This document shows, in pieces, positions 44,197 through 55,930 of a DNA stretch of 64,000 bases. Made by a program: the position numbers and the translations under genes. The notes below the pieces were generated by a model. It saw only the letters and a list, made by a program, of their open reading frames with translations. It did no database searches and was not told where the DNA came from. Origin of the DNA: Rugalucina vietnamica (lineage: Eukaryota; Mollusca; Bivalvia; Lucinida; Lucinidae); the NCBI GenBank assembly GCA_964017185.1, contig OZ024882.1, positions 43,197,431 to 43,261,430 of the forward strand, written 5' to 3'. How positions within the stretch are numbered: position 1 is the first letter of the stretch; each line of letters starts with the position of its first letter.

Positions 44197-44430
44197 GAGC
44201 CGCCTCATGGGAAAACCAACAATCTGCATATGCGAAAACAAAGACGCAGATCAGCTTCGCGGTAACCGCGAAGCTGATCAGCGCCTTTGTTTTCGCTACA
44301 TGGATAGTACAGTTCCTCTTCTACTTAAATCCGAAATTTCAAGATTCTAGCTCTTTTCTGTTACTGCACAGACCGGTTTGTGTTGGACCTGGTCGGAAAC
44401 CACATTGTTGGTTTTTCCACGAGGTGGCTC
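44197..44430. mobile_element. MITE family A, copy 6
   Basis: Full length, termini GAGCCGCCTCATGGG and CCACGAGGTGGCTC. The central palindrome TTCGCGGTAACCGCGAA is perfect and the hairpin covers ~60 bp. Confidence 0.85.
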
Positions 44431-44566
44431 ATTTATTATGTGGTGGCTACAAATATTCATTATAACAAAACTTCATTGCATCATAGCGCCGAACTTTCAG
44501 AATACATGTATTCCACAACACCGACATATACTAGTAGGGAAACTGAGGTGTATAAAATCATATTTT

Positions 44567-44574
44567 CTTCTTCT

Positions 44575-44612
<38 letters not shown>

Positions 44613-44720
44613 CAAATCATAGATTATGGATACATTTTACTAGTCAGGACGTTCTAGTCAAGGTGTATCCAGAATCCGTGTTTTGAGCATAAACGAAAAA
44701 TGTAGGCCTATACCCTGTAC
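44567..44720. mobile_element. T-run followed by MITE family B fragment
   Basis: A ~30 bp T-run precedes CATAGATTATGGATACA and GTATCCAGAATCCGTG, a decayed family B palindrome. Confidence 0.45.
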
Positions 44721-44974
44721 ACCAGAGAAATGTATTAATCCAGATGTTGGGAAGTATGTACTGAAGTGATTTGCAAGTTGCGAGTTGAAATCTGCGAGTT
44801 GCAATGTGAAGCTGTGAGTTGGGACGGACAGCTACACAAAGTCAGGGCTTGGCTGAATGTCATTCATATCACTTCAAACCTTACAATTAATAAATTGTAC
44901 AAGAGGTATTAGTTTATGTAACCATGCAAGTCTTGTCTACTTTTATGTACATAGCTTCATTTGATATACATCTA

Positions 44975-45170
44975 GGGGAGCGCGGTGGCCTGATGGTAGA
45001 GCATCGAATCCGAATCGAGAGGCCCTGCCGGTTCGATCCACAAATGGGACACAATGTTGTGTCCCTGAGCAAGAAAGATTAACTCCTCAGAGTCTACCTA
45101 CTGGTTAATCCCAATATGACTGAAAAAATGTTGACTGGCGTGTTAAACATTAATCCAAACAAATAAATCA
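44975..45170 (+). repeat. tRNA-derived SINE, GGGAGCGCGGTGGC type, plus-strand copy
   Basis: The head GGGGAGCGCGGTGGCCTG with A-box TGATGGTAGAGC and B-box GGTTCGATCC is followed by GTTGTGTCCCTGAGCAAG and the tail TGTTGACTGGCGTG plus AATAAATC. Confidence 0.82.
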
Positions 45171-45544
45171 TTTTTGAAAGATTTTATGTGACCCACGCAA
45201 TGTAATCCAATTATGTATAAAAGCAATGTTTTGTAGTCTTGCAGTATTTTAAAATCTGTTAATTTCAAATAATAAAGAGGGCTTTCACTTCCGCTGTTAC
45301 TGTTGCCTACTGTTGCCTTGCCACATTCCCCCTCTTCTCTCATCATTGCATACATGTACCACAGTTGCGAGGGTCATACATCCAAGACACATTCTTTCTT
45401 AAAAACATGGCTTAAAAATAAATAATTACTTTTTTTTCACCATTTATTTACCGGTAAACGCCGAAAAATTAGATCTTAGAAACTTAATCGTTGTCTGAGA
45501 AACTATTTATTTTTAAACAAAATTTCTCGAAATCAAACAGAATT
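45171..45544. other. Intergenic, nothing recognised
   Basis: No gene or repeat signature identified. Confidence 0.4.
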
Positions 45545-45737
45545 GAGCCGCGCCATGAAAAAAACGGATTTTTGCCTATGCGAAAACAAATGCGCAGATC
45601 AGCTTCTCATCAGCGCCTTTGTTAGTACAATTCCTCTTCTACTTATAGCCAAAATTTCAAGACTCTAGCCTGCTGCTGTGACTGTACAGGCCGATTTGTG
45701 TCGCACCTGGTCGGAAACCCCGAAGACCGGTTTTCAG
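45545..45737. mobile_element. MITE family A, copy 7 (degenerate)
   Basis: It begins GAGCCGCGCCATGAA. The hairpin is shortened to AGATCAGCTTCTCATCAGCG, and the right terminus is eroded near 45737. Confidence 0.7.
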
Positions 45738-46281
45738 ATTATACAAATCTGATACACCAGGAATTTAGTCATTTCATCCAATCATCGGAACGCGCGACAC
45801 TCGTACCGGGGAAACCTAAACCAAACGGACTGTCTCAAAAATTCTATCGCAAAACATCAACTTTAGCCGACCATCCGATTACTGATTTATCGTTTAGAAG
45901 GTCTTAGTCCGCACAGGAAAGGTATTTTAACAAGAAACATCTTTAAAAAAGATAATTGTCGAAGATTAATATCTGTTCTGCAATAGAGTACAGGATGCAT
46001 GATGTACATTTTATTTATGCTTTATTCTAAAATATAAATTGTTGACAGTGCATAGAAGCTCAGTGATGTAGTAGTGATACCTAAGCACAAGATATATAGT
46101 CCATCTTTGACGGACACAAGACTAGTTTGCTCCAACAGTATCTGTTGTTGAAATGACATCACTACCTTAGCCTGATAGCTAAATGCTCAGTGAAAAAAAC
46201 TGTTCCTATTCGTTTTAACGTTGACAGTTTTAATGCATATATACCTACCCCAAAATTCCTGGATATCAATCTGATGAAAAA

Positions 46282-46324
<43 letters not shown>

Positions 46325-47995
46325 TAAAAAATAAAAAAAAATGTAGTAAAAATATCGTTATTGTGCGGTGAGCCCTTACTGGCGGAAACAACTCGTTCTG
46401 TGAAGCAGAGCCTTTGATCCGAACACGCCTATATTCAATGGAGAAAATCCAAACGCAATCTTATCTACGATGGTCTGCATGGATCATAAAATTTCAAAAT
46501 CCACAGATTTTTTATTTTAATTTTTCTTTGCAACAAAAAGCGATTAAAATGAATGACAATAAGGATCAATGATGACTTGTATAGTAAAAAAACATCATCT
46601 TAAAGTACTTTTTAAAGAGATGCAGTTTGTTGCCTTTTTCATCTTCCATATGGGAAAAAACCGGATGCAGGTCAAAAATGATCTGAGATGTCTTCGACAA
46701 TAACACATCCATACACAATTATGAACCGTTTAGAAGCTTACTTGTATGGTTACTCTTAAAGCACATTTCGCATATCATGACATCCCAATATTGAGTAGAA
46801 GTCCCATAAAACTGGAAGGTCCCTAAAGCTGTTGACTGGGACGTAAAACAACAAATCATACAAACGACAAATACACAACAAATATTTTTGAAGTTACAAC
46901 ATTGTCGACAAAACACATTTTCGACGAAATGTCGTGCATCGACAAAACACAGTATCTGAGCGGTCGGGTACTAAATCCTTGTATCTGCGATTTTCCAACG
47001 AAAAACTTAATATTTTTATAGATGTTGTCAATGTTTATGAAATCAAGATACAATAATATTAATTTTACAAAAATTCATATTACGGATATTTTTTTTTCTT
47101 AAATTCATGAAAAGGATGATGGAAAAAAAGTCAAATAATTGGATGAGATACGACTTTTTGACTTTTTTTTTCTTTTTCTCTCAAAAAATGGTATTTTTTC
47201 CATGTAATAGTACATTTTACCTACAAATTGGTGAAAATATTGTGCCAAATGCTCGTAACACACGCATTTTTGTGGACTTTTATGTGTTCTGATTGGCCCA
47301 GGACCACGATAATTTGGTAGAATGTGCGCTAAATGGTTTATGTTCCCGCGGTGTCAAAAAGCATTTTGGCAAAAAGTCGAGTTACGAGGTTTTGATACCC
47401 GAACGATTTTGGTTATTCCGATATGCCTAAAATGTTGACTGCATGGTTAAGCCACAACGTACATTAATTGTTGCAATGCGTTGTTACATAATGCGCATAA
47501 ATAAAATATCAACACTCAGCGAATATTGCATTTGTACAGTCTAATTAAGTAAATTCCTAACTTTAAGGTAGCTAATATTTCCTTAAGTTAAGGTCACCCT
47601 TAAAGTAAGAAAGTCGAATGTAATGCACTAAAGTCGTATTTAAGGAAACTCTTAAGGTTAAGGGCTCTGGTATTTTCATGATTTTTTTTTTGTTCCGATT
47701 CGGAGGGGTTCAAGAAAATACCATGATGTGTTTGTGAAAGATGTTACTGAGTTCCTGGCATGTCTTATTTTCTGCGTACTTTCGATATATATATGAAAAA
47801 AATAAAATAAAGAAAAAATCTCAAGTTTTCAAGTAGGCCCTATAAAATGCTGACCAAAAAAATTGCAGTTTTACTAGGTTGTATTTATTATAAATGTTTT
47901 CAATGCATCGTTATGTCATATTTATAATTACATTTTAAGGCGGTTTAAGGCAGTCGTTGCCGGTTCGCTGAATCATCAATATTAAGCAGTGACAA
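45738..47995. other. Intergenic with microsatellite and SINE-tail scrap
   Basis: (AAT)n at 46281-46322. A SINE-tail-like AGCTGTTGACTGGGACGT lies at about 46827. TTAAGG/CCTTAA-rich inverted segments at about 47555-47670 could be a short MITE. No gene recognised. Confidence 0.45.
46281..46322. repeat. (AAT)n microsatellite
   Basis: About fourteen AAT units. Confidence 0.92.
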
Positions 47996-47996
47996 T

Positions 47997-50031
47997 CACT
48001 CATTCTAAAATAAGGTGCAAATCCTGGAGAAAAAAATGAAGAAAAATAAACTTTTAGAATTACACTTTTTCGACATACCATCACTATTGTGGATCATTCA
48101 GGCTTCATCCTGTAAAATTTCACCACCTTCCCGATATTCTTGCAATTTCTACATCATTGATGGGTATATTCCAATTTGGTAATCAACGTGACGCACTACA
48201 TATGAACTAAATGTAACCATAACACAAACTCAACGTATATCTCTGACTAGCAGACTTCAGTTTCTCAAATAAAGAGCAATATTAAGTAGATTAAATCAAA
48301 CAATAAACATCCTTTCATATCTACTATCGAAAAATGTAAGATAATATGTGTATGATGCAGACTTCTTGATTCAGAATTTTCAGTGTTGTTAACTTGCAAC
48401 TATAATAACATCTGACCTGTACATCAGAATTATATCAAAACATGTAATGATAATTACATTTGTCCTACATGAGTGGCGGAGCTTATAATTACTTTTCTAA
48501 ATATATCTTGTTATATGGCAGGTCTTGTTTTATTCAGTGTCACGTAAATTACTTGCAAACTGCAACATAAATTATTCTTGCAATATTGATACACAATCGC
48601 ATTAAATATTATCTGAAAGACTTTATTTGGATACGTTTACTCCAAACAGACAATATTGTGTGATCCTATTTCATTTTTTAATATTGCTTTACTTTTTGCA
48701 CAGCATTCTATAAAAATGTAATGTACGTGACGGAATACTGTAATTTACGTGACGGTAATATATAAGTCACCTACATTATTTTTAAACTTAGATATGTTTG
48801 AGTTTTTGCTAACTTAAAATGAAGCATGGAATTTGAACCAGGCTGCACAAGAAGTGAATCCTTCGATTAATTAACCACGTAATCATTAAATAAAACGAAA
48901 CTGTTTCATATTGATAAAAATGTAAATTAATCTCAGGGCTGATATTTTACTGTTGGTCAGTATTTTGGAATGGACAAATGCGAATAACAAATGTAGTATT
49001 GCTATGTCTTTGATTAAAGGAGGTGTGATCCTTTTAGATTCAACTGTTTTCAACTATAACTGATAGACAGACTTAAACTACCTTTGTATTTTACGTGACA
49101 AATGCGTAATTTACGTGATACTGCTTGAAAAATCATCATATTCCGTAAACTTAACTAATAAAAAGTACACAATGGACATTAAAACATTTATTGACGCTGA
49201 TTCAAAGCACAATCTTAGCTATATAATATGTCCTATTTGCATTTTGAAAGTAAGTACCGTCACGTAAATTACTGTCACGTTTATTACATTTTCAACTTTA
49301 GCATCCGAAAAAAACACCTTAGGGTCGTTTGATATTAACTTTATTTTTTGTGAGATGTGTTCATCCGCCATACTTTCATATTCAGATAACGTTGTTTCAA
49401 ATACCATGTTGGATTTGTAGAAAAATGGTGTCACGTATGATTACATCTTAAAAGGGACGCAATGGTTAAGCATGAGGATTAGATATATTTGACCAAAATA
49501 GTAAAGCAAAATGAAAAATCCATATATTATCCGTATAAAGGACATATTCAACTATTTAATTGACACAGTTTGGTCTGCAATAAGAGAAAGCAGTATTAGG
49601 ATTTGGACAATCTTCTATAGCGTCACGTAAATTACAGAAACTCTGTGACATGCTTTTTTCGATTTTTGATGTTTAATATTTTTGTTTGTTTACAAGATAT
49701 AAAATAACCATTTCTTTTACCAAAAGATAATGTCAAATGAATTAAATCGAACGATGTTGTTTCGTGTGAAAATAGAATTTGTTCATTCTATCGCCTTTTG
49801 AATTTTTGCATTTCAGTTTGTGACATGCCGTTTTTGGTGGGGTCATGCATTATTCACTACCACCAGAGATCTTAAAAAACATAACTGGGTATCATACTTT
49901 ATTTGGTTTAAATGGAGATAGTACCAAATTTTGAAAATACAGCCAACCTTGGTGATATATTGAACAATGCCACTCCAATTTTTATTTAACACCCCGAGAC
50001 AGGGGATGCGCTGCTTATTTTAGAATGAGTG
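47997..50031. mobile_element. Word-rich non-autonomous element, GTCACGTAAATTAC type
   Basis: Ends CACTCATTCTAAAATAAG at 47997 and its inverse at 50031. Between 48539 and 49635 the 14-mer GTCACGTAAATTAC or close variants occurs about nine times in both orientations (for example 48539, 48740, 49259, 49622). No coding frame; no clear target duplication. Confidence 0.6.
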
Positions 50032-50474
50032 AATGTCTGTAGAATCAACAAGACATACATGTATCTCCGTCTGTTAGGGTAATTATCTGATTTTCTCACA
50101 AATCGATTTCTCAGTATCCGCCTTAACCTGGTTACTGCATATGAGTCAATGCGCTTTTTGTGATTAATGTGGTATGTCGGAGGATCATTTATACCGTGTA
50201 GTCATGTAGTTTATAGCTATGTAGTTCATTTTGCATAAAGGTTACAGTTAAAGTGGTTTCAACAAATATTTGAAGGACTAGCTTTTGTTCTTTTTACCTC
50301 GGTTTGCTAATGAAATACACGTAAAATGACTGTCATACTGTACATGTATTACGGAAGTAAATGGATACCAAAAATACGCATATTTTAGCTAATGAAACTG
50401 TAAAACGAAACGGATGTAATATATACATAAGAAAATTAACTGAAATAAATACGAAGCTTTCGATTTAAAACATC
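50032..50474 (+). other. Upstream region of membrane-protein paralogue 2
   Basis: AT-rich. TAATATATACATAAG at about 50419 is TATA-like. No further signals that I can support. Confidence 0.3.
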
Positions 50475-53255
50475 ATGGGTTCATATATTTTCTGGAGCGT
50501 GGCAGTGGTTGCTATTCTTCAAATCGCTTGCTACAGGGGCTGCGTGATACAAACGGACGAACGGACGAAGACAGTATATACAAAATTATTGGCAAAAGAC
50601 ACAACCGAGTTACTCCGAGTCGGGTTTGTGATTCCGACGAAAAATCGACCGGATTTCGACTCCTGGAACCAATATTTGATAGAAGAATGGCAGGTCGTGA
50701 CGAAAGACGCGGGGCGGTATATTCGGACGTCACATCCCGACATAGAGCTGTTTTCGCTGGGATATTTTACTCTAAAGATCGCACGTCTGAATATTCCACT
50801 GAAAAGTGAGCCAAGTGATTGTTTACGAAATGTTACAGAGGATTATTTCAAGGATTCCATAATGAATTTGCTGTTTTCAAATCTGGCGTCATCGGAAAAC
50901 CGCTCCAATTCGACGCTTGCAGACGGCGTCAAAGTTTGTTACGAAGAAGCAAAAATTCGTGGGAAAACCGTCAGCTTCCATATAAAATGTTGTAGTCAAC
51001 CGAACTCATGCGCGCGCATCACGACAGACTGGTGGCAGGACTTCCTGTTCTATCTGATCACAGTGTTGAATTTCATTGCGTTTCTATGGGCCGCCAATCT
51101 TGTTCCGGAATTTTTGTACAGGGATCGGTATGGCTACCTGAACTTCTATTATAAACTTGACAACTGCTCGCAATTCCGTGTCGTCGACAGATCGGAAGCC
51201 GACATCGAGGCAGACGCCGAACTAGAAGTCGAAGCTCTACAAAAACCAGATGCATCAGAGCACATGACCAGCCTACAAGAGGCGGTAAAGGGAGACAAAT
51301 ATAGCATCAAAGGAATATGGTTTAAGGCCCCTGAAAAGCGACTGGTGACTAAATCGTACTTGCCAATAGGGCTGGGTATATTTCTCTATCAAAGACTGGT
51401 GCAGTGCACGTGCTACACGTATCGAGGGCACGCGACGCCGCCATTAAAACTCCGACATATCACATCAATGCGTGCTGATCACGCAGATCATGGCGATATT
51501 GCGGACGGGGCTCAGGACGACTTCAGTGTTCGAATTTGCTGCGATCTGCCGATTTGCAATCCAGAAAATCGCCTGTTCAAGCCTCGTTTTCCAAAATGGA
51601 GTACCGTTTTACACGTCATAATGACGACACTATCAGCGTTCATTCTCGCCATTCCGTGGATTGTGATATACGTGTGGGACGAACATACAACCGAAGGCAA
51701 GCGCGGTGATTTCGCAACAGAAAGAGGGCTAATATATAGCCCGCCTTTCTGGGCTTTCAACATCCTCCGATTCGTCAAGGTGACGGTTCCAGGACTCAGC
51801 ATCGCGTGTATGGTCATTTTTGCGGTCGGTGTCTTGATAATTTCGACTATCCTTCAGCTGGACGAAGAAGAGAAGGTATATGTAACTGTACAGTTACGAT
51901 CATCCCTACGGAACGCCAAGGATAGATGGGATACAGGCGTCATTAACTGGAGCGGACTTTTAGTTACTATTTTCTTGCCATTCAAGGTTTTACGAAACTA
52001 TGGACTGGTAGCGCTCCTCTTGTGGCCATTTTGGATAATTCTAGTGGGCCCTTTCACCATAATAATTGCGATTTTGGGCAACACTCCGACCGTGAATATT
52101 TTTATAAGACTTTTAATTGTGTTTATCAAAGATATTGTGAGGATCTTCACCACGCGACAAATACGAAGCAACACCTCGAAATCCGTCGAAAAATGCGTGT
52201 TGTACATTACTCTAATTTTTGTTCTGTTCTTTGTACATTTGTTGGTTTTCGCTCTCGTTTCGCTTGTGGTGAACATTGTAGCTTACACACTTGTAGCATG
52301 TCTTGTCACCGCTCAGTCAACAATGAGATATACCGCGTTTGCCATCCTCATCATCATCAACGCACGTGACTGCTTTTTAGCGGTTGAACAACGGTACGCA
52401 GTTTTCAATGAAAAGCTTCAGGCCGAAATTTTGACTCAAACCCACGATGAGATTAAAAAACTTGCAAAACGGCAGAAAAACGTTCAAATTAACAAAGCCT
52501 TCAAAATTCAAATCAAAGAGGACGAAGAGGCGCCCCCACTTTGTGTGCCGTACGCGCTCTGGGAAAAGATGGCGATTTCAGGAAAGAATAAGATGCTATG
52601 GAACGCCGAAAATGTCGTACAATTTCTGGATAATGATGACAAGGTTTATCTGTCTGAAAAGTTCTTTTTCGATGCCTGTTATATGGATTATTACGGGTGT
52701 CCCGGTGATTATATGTCAAGTTTGTTTCTAGCTCTTAGACAGTTGTTTCTTATCACGGCCTTTCTCGCCTTCGTTGTGTTCACGTTAAACGCGTATGGTG
52801 GCCTAGAGGAAAACAACGCGAGTGGATTGCTGGTTACCTTAGCAACCGGACTCCTCCCTTTGTTTGTCAGGAGATTTTTCTCAACTCCGCTACCAGAACT
52901 CAGCTTGGACACAACGGATTTCAATTTCCAGAACCACCTTGACAGATTGATCCAAGACTTCTCGGAATACTGGGAAATTGTAGATCTTGACGTTGAAAAA
53001 ATTGAAACGGCAAAGGACAACGTTACCGCCGCAGCTGACGTTGACGATGAAACAAGATTCTGGCTAAAACTTGGAGACCGTAACAGCATACAGCTTGGCG
53101 TCGATACGAAAGATATGGGTGATGTACACGCAGATGATGCGGTGACAGTAGAAACGTCAGATGGAGTAAGGACAGATAATATTGAGATGGTGGTTATCGG
53201 TCCTGATGGTGGCGTGGCAAAGGCTGATGATAAAACTGGGGGTACGTATGACTGA
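50475..53255 (+). CDS. Uncharacterised polytopic membrane protein, paralogue 2 (926 aa)
   Basis: A single 926-codon frame, colinear with the gene at 40668 and highly similar throughout its hydrophobic core. It has a signal-like N-terminus (MGSYIFWSVAVVAILQ) and an ectodomain with CCSQPNSC. WWQDFLFYLI, QCTCYTYRGHATPPLKL, ICCDLPICNP and NYGLVALLLWPFWI are shared, as are FFFDACYMDYYGCPGD and SGLLVTLATGLLPLFVRRFF. The N-terminal ectodomain and acidic C-terminal tail diverge most. Same strand, ~7 kb from its paralogue, consistent with tandem duplication. The family is unknown to me. The stop lies just after a donor-like GGGG/GTACGT, so an alternative last exon is possible. Confidence 0.88.
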   Translation: MGSYIFWSVAVVAILQIACYRGCVIQTDERTKTVYTKLLAKDTTELLRVGFVIPTKNRPDFDSWNQYLIEEWQVVTKDAGRYIRTSHPDIELFSLGYFTLKIARLNIPLKSEPSDCLRNVTEDYFKDSIMNLLFSNLASSENRSNSTLADGVKVCYEEAKIRGKTVSFHIKCCSQPNSCARITTDWWQDFLFYLITVLNFIAFLWAANLVPEFLYRDRYGYLNFYYKLDNCSQFRVVDRSEADIEADAELEVEALQKPDASEHMTSLQEAVKGDKYSIKGIWFKAPEKRLVTKSYLPIGLGIFLYQRLVQCTCYTYRGHATPPLKLRHITSMRADHADHGDIADGAQDDFSVRICCDLPICNPENRLFKPRFPKWSTVLHVIMTTLSAFILAIPWIVIYVWDEHTTEGKRGDFATERGLIYSPPFWAFNILRFVKVTVPGLSIACMVIFAVGVLIISTILQLDEEEKVYVTVQLRSSLRNAKDRWDTGVINWSGLLVTIFLPFKVLRNYGLVALLLWPFWIILVGPFTIIIAILGNTPTVNIFIRLLIVFIKDIVRIFTTRQIRSNTSKSVEKCVLYITLIFVLFFVHLLVFALVSLVVNIVAYTLVACLVTAQSTMRYTAFAILIIINARDCFLAVEQRYAVFNEKLQAEILTQTHDEIKKLAKRQKNVQINKAFKIQIKEDEEAPPLCVPYALWEKMAISGKNKMLWNAENVVQFLDNDDKVYLSEKFFFDACYMDYYGCPGDYMSSLFLALRQLFLITAFLAFVVFTLNAYGGLEENNASGLLVTLATGLLPLFVRRFFSTPLPELSLDTTDFNFQNHLDRLIQDFSEYWEIVDLDVEKIETAKDNVTAAADVDDETRFWLKLGDRNSIQLGVDTKDMGDVHADDAVTVETSDGVRTDNIEMVVIGPDGGVAKADDKTGGTYD

Positions 53256-53350
53256 ATTGCAATTTTCTATTGCATTCTGGTATTCTGAGTTAAGTATATG
53301 TATGTCCAAAAATATTCCCATTTATCGGGCTAGTCTAAACTGATATTAGC

Positions 53351-53605
53351 GGCCCCCGTGGCCGAGCGGTTAAGAGCGCTGTTTCTTAATCGATCATCTC
53401 AACGCTGTGTCTGGTGTAGGTTCGGGCCCCGCACTGGCCACACGTGAGACAAGCCAAGTTCTGCTTGCAGGTGTGCCAGGTGGTTTTTCTCGGGGTTCTC
53501 CCGTTTTTGCCCACCTACTGATTGGCCCGTCTCATATGAGCTGAAATAATCTTGAAAGGGACCAAAAACTGAATTGAAAATATACAAATAAATAAATAAA
53601 CTGAT
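53351..53605 (+). repeat. tRNA(Leu)-like SINE, copy 2
   Basis: The best-preserved copy: head GGCCCCCGTGGCCGAGCGG with TTAAGAGCGCTG, B-box GGTTCGGGCCC, body TTCTGCTTGCAGGTGTGCC, CCACCTACTGATTGGCC, tail AATCTTGAAAGGGACC then AAATAAATAAATAAA. Confidence 0.85.
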
Positions 53606-53946
53606 ATTAATGATATTTACAATCAATGCTACAAGTACACTGTGTCACATGATACAGCAAATGCCGAGATCTTTCATAAGCTTAACTTCGCTTAAATATA
53701 ACATACACTTCTATACCATAAAACAAGGCTGCAATGTTCTGTAACTAGATCACGTTGTGCATAGTGTCATACTTCACACCGGGCTTTGCAACCAGGTCGG
53801 ACACAAACCAGGCTTTACGACCACAGATCATGAGGTGAGGGTTTGAGGCTAAGATATTTCTAAAATTAGGAGTAAGCCTGTCCACGAAGATGATCATATC
53901 GGACTAACAATGCAGCAGAGCAAAAAATACTGATGACATATGAAAT

Positions 53947-54178
53947 GAGCCTCGACGCAAGAAAAACCGGTCTTCCGACCAGGTCTGACACAAACCGACC
54001 TGTAAAGTCACAGAAGCAGGCTAGCCTGAAGCTTGAAATTTCGGATTTAAGAAGAAGAGAAATTGCACTATCCGAGTAGCGAAAACAAAGGCGCTGATCA
54101 GCTTCGCAGTTACTGCGAAGCTGATCTGCGCCTTTGTTTTCGCATAGGCAAAAATCCCGTTTTCTCACGATGCGGCTC
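53947..54178. mobile_element. MITE family A, copy 8
   Basis: Termini GAGCCTCGACGCAAG and CTCACGATGCGGCTC, complete hairpin ATCAGCTTCGCAG/CTGCGAAGCTGAT. It ends 19 bp before an acceptor-like ATTACAG at 54191-54197. Confidence 0.83.
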
Positions 54179-54197
54179 AAATTTTGTCCCATTACAG

Positions 54198-54278
54198 GTA
54201 CAGAAAAATTGTGAGGTACCGGACTCCGACGACCCATCCATTAAAGAGAAGTCGACTAAGCCACAGTATAACAACTGA
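54198..54278 (+). other. Possible alternative last exon of membrane-protein paralogue 2
   Basis: After CCCATTACAG one frame reads VQKNCEVPDSDDPSIKEK then STKPQYNN and stop. A phase-0 donor-like GGA/GTAAGG lies at about 53165-53170 in the upstream gene and would join in frame. The acidic content resembles the gene's tail. This is speculative. Confidence 0.2.
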
Positions 54279-54410
54279 ATGGGAAATAATGGCGTTCCAT
54301 ACAGCGCTCTATCGAAACAGTGTGTGAATTCGCGACGATGGAACAGGGTGCGAATACGCAGACTTGTCTGGTGTCTATGCTTCAAAAGCCTTACATCACA
54401 TATTCAAAGG

Positions 54411-54640
54411 GCGGCCCTGAACGTGGCCGAGTGGTTAACATGGTTAAGAAGGCTGTTTCATTAACGCTTTTAAACATTCGATCATCTCAATGTGAGACAA
54501 ACCAAGTTCTGCTTGCAGGTGTGCTATAGATTGGCTTTCTCGGCGTACTCGCGTTTTTGTCGCAGCTACTGATTGACTCGCCGCATAAAAGCTGATATAT
54601 TCTTCAAAGGGGCTTTATATTCAATCAAAATAATAAACAT
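54411..54640 (+). repeat. tRNA(Leu)-like SINE, copy 3
   Basis: The head GCGGCCCTGAACGTGGCCGAG carries a small internal duplication. The body TTCTGCTTGCAGGTGTGC and CTACTGATTGACTCGCC follow. Confidence 0.75.
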
Positions 54641-54709
54641 ATCAAACGATGTAATGTTTTGGTTCGAGAGAGGAGATCTTGCGCTTAAGCACGACAATGC
54701 ATAGCTTTT

Positions 54710-55015
54710 TATATTAAAACTTTACAATATTTCAAGCCATCACCAAAACATGTCCATGAAAAGTATACCCCCTCGAACCCCAATTTTATATAGAAAAGCG
54801 GGTTTTCAGGGGTATACCTATTTTTCTTATTTTTACTCCAAAACATAGGTTGTGGGTAGTCGTTAGAACCGAGGCTGAGCTCAAAACAATCTATGTTTTG
54901 AGCAAAAATAAGAAAAATATCAAACATTTTATACTGAAAATTTTCAAGTTTTACAATTTCAAAAATCTCTGTATATTGCATGGGCAAGTTTTGGTAATGT
55001 GCTCGTATGTTTTCA
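54710..55015. mobile_element. MITE family B, copy in inverted orientation
   Basis: AAAGCGGGTTTTCAGGGGTA on the left, CAAAACATAGGTTGTGGGTA, then AACAATCTATGTTTTGAGC and CTCTGTATATTGCATGGGC on the right. Confidence 0.7.
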
Positions 55016-55930
55016 GTTTTCACTTGAAACATGATTTTTGTACTTTTTGTTTATAATTATGATAAACATGATAAAGGTACATGTGTAAGAAAAAAATTGT
55101 GAAATATTAGTGATGAGTAATTATACTGTGTCATTCATTTCGCATCTACATCTAAGTGCTTCATCTTAAAAAAGATGTAACCATGTGGAACATATGTGCT
55201 TGTTTATATTTTTTTATAACAAAATGACTGCTATTAAACCACAGGTCATTGACGCTAGCTTAATGATATACATGTATACTGATTGCTAAAATAAACCCCA
55301 TTTGCCCCAAATACGGACTTTAGCTGACGTCACGGTATAAATAGGTGGCCATTTAGTCGAGAACCAAAGACACAAATATGTCCCTTTTCCTAAAAGTGAA
55401 AGAAGCGCGGAAAACAATAGAAAAAGGATATATAGAAAACGTATAAATTAAACTGGGGTCCCCGCCCGTTGGGGCTTATAGAAATAGATGGACTGCTTGT
55501 GCCTCCAGGCAAAGCTTCTACGCTACTGAGTGCTGACTGACCGACCATCTGATTACTGGTTAACCACCCAACCCAGGAAAAGTGGTTTTAAGTTGAACCA
55601 ACCATACATATAGGCCTTTATAGTGGTTTAGTTGGGTTATATTTGAAGCGCTTTTTGCATGTCATGATGTCCTTTTTGGGGGGGTAAATGTCCCATAAAA
55701 TGGAGAAAACGTCCCGATATGACCATAGCTGTTGAATTGGACACTAGGCATCAATTCAAACAAACGAACAAAGAAATTAAACTGACACTGCAGGACCGCC
55801 TTGTGGTGGTCTGTAAAGAATCCAATATGGAATCTCAACCTTGCCGATAGTCTGCTGTAGTTGCCGAAGAAGAAATTGATCTACTAGAAGCATTTGGTCG
55901 TACACAAGCAAGAATTAATCGAAAGTACAT
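55016..55930. other. Intergenic, SINE-tail fragment near 55690-55775
   Basis: GACCATAGCTGTTGAATTGG and TCAATTCAAACAAAC match the SINE tails. No gene recognised. Confidence 0.45.

Noticed and set aside
40668-53255. Membrane-protein pair as retrotransposon-encoded or viral proteins
   Set aside because: No LTRs, TIRs or capsid/polymerase partners flank them, and the signal peptide plus many passes suit cellular membrane proteins.
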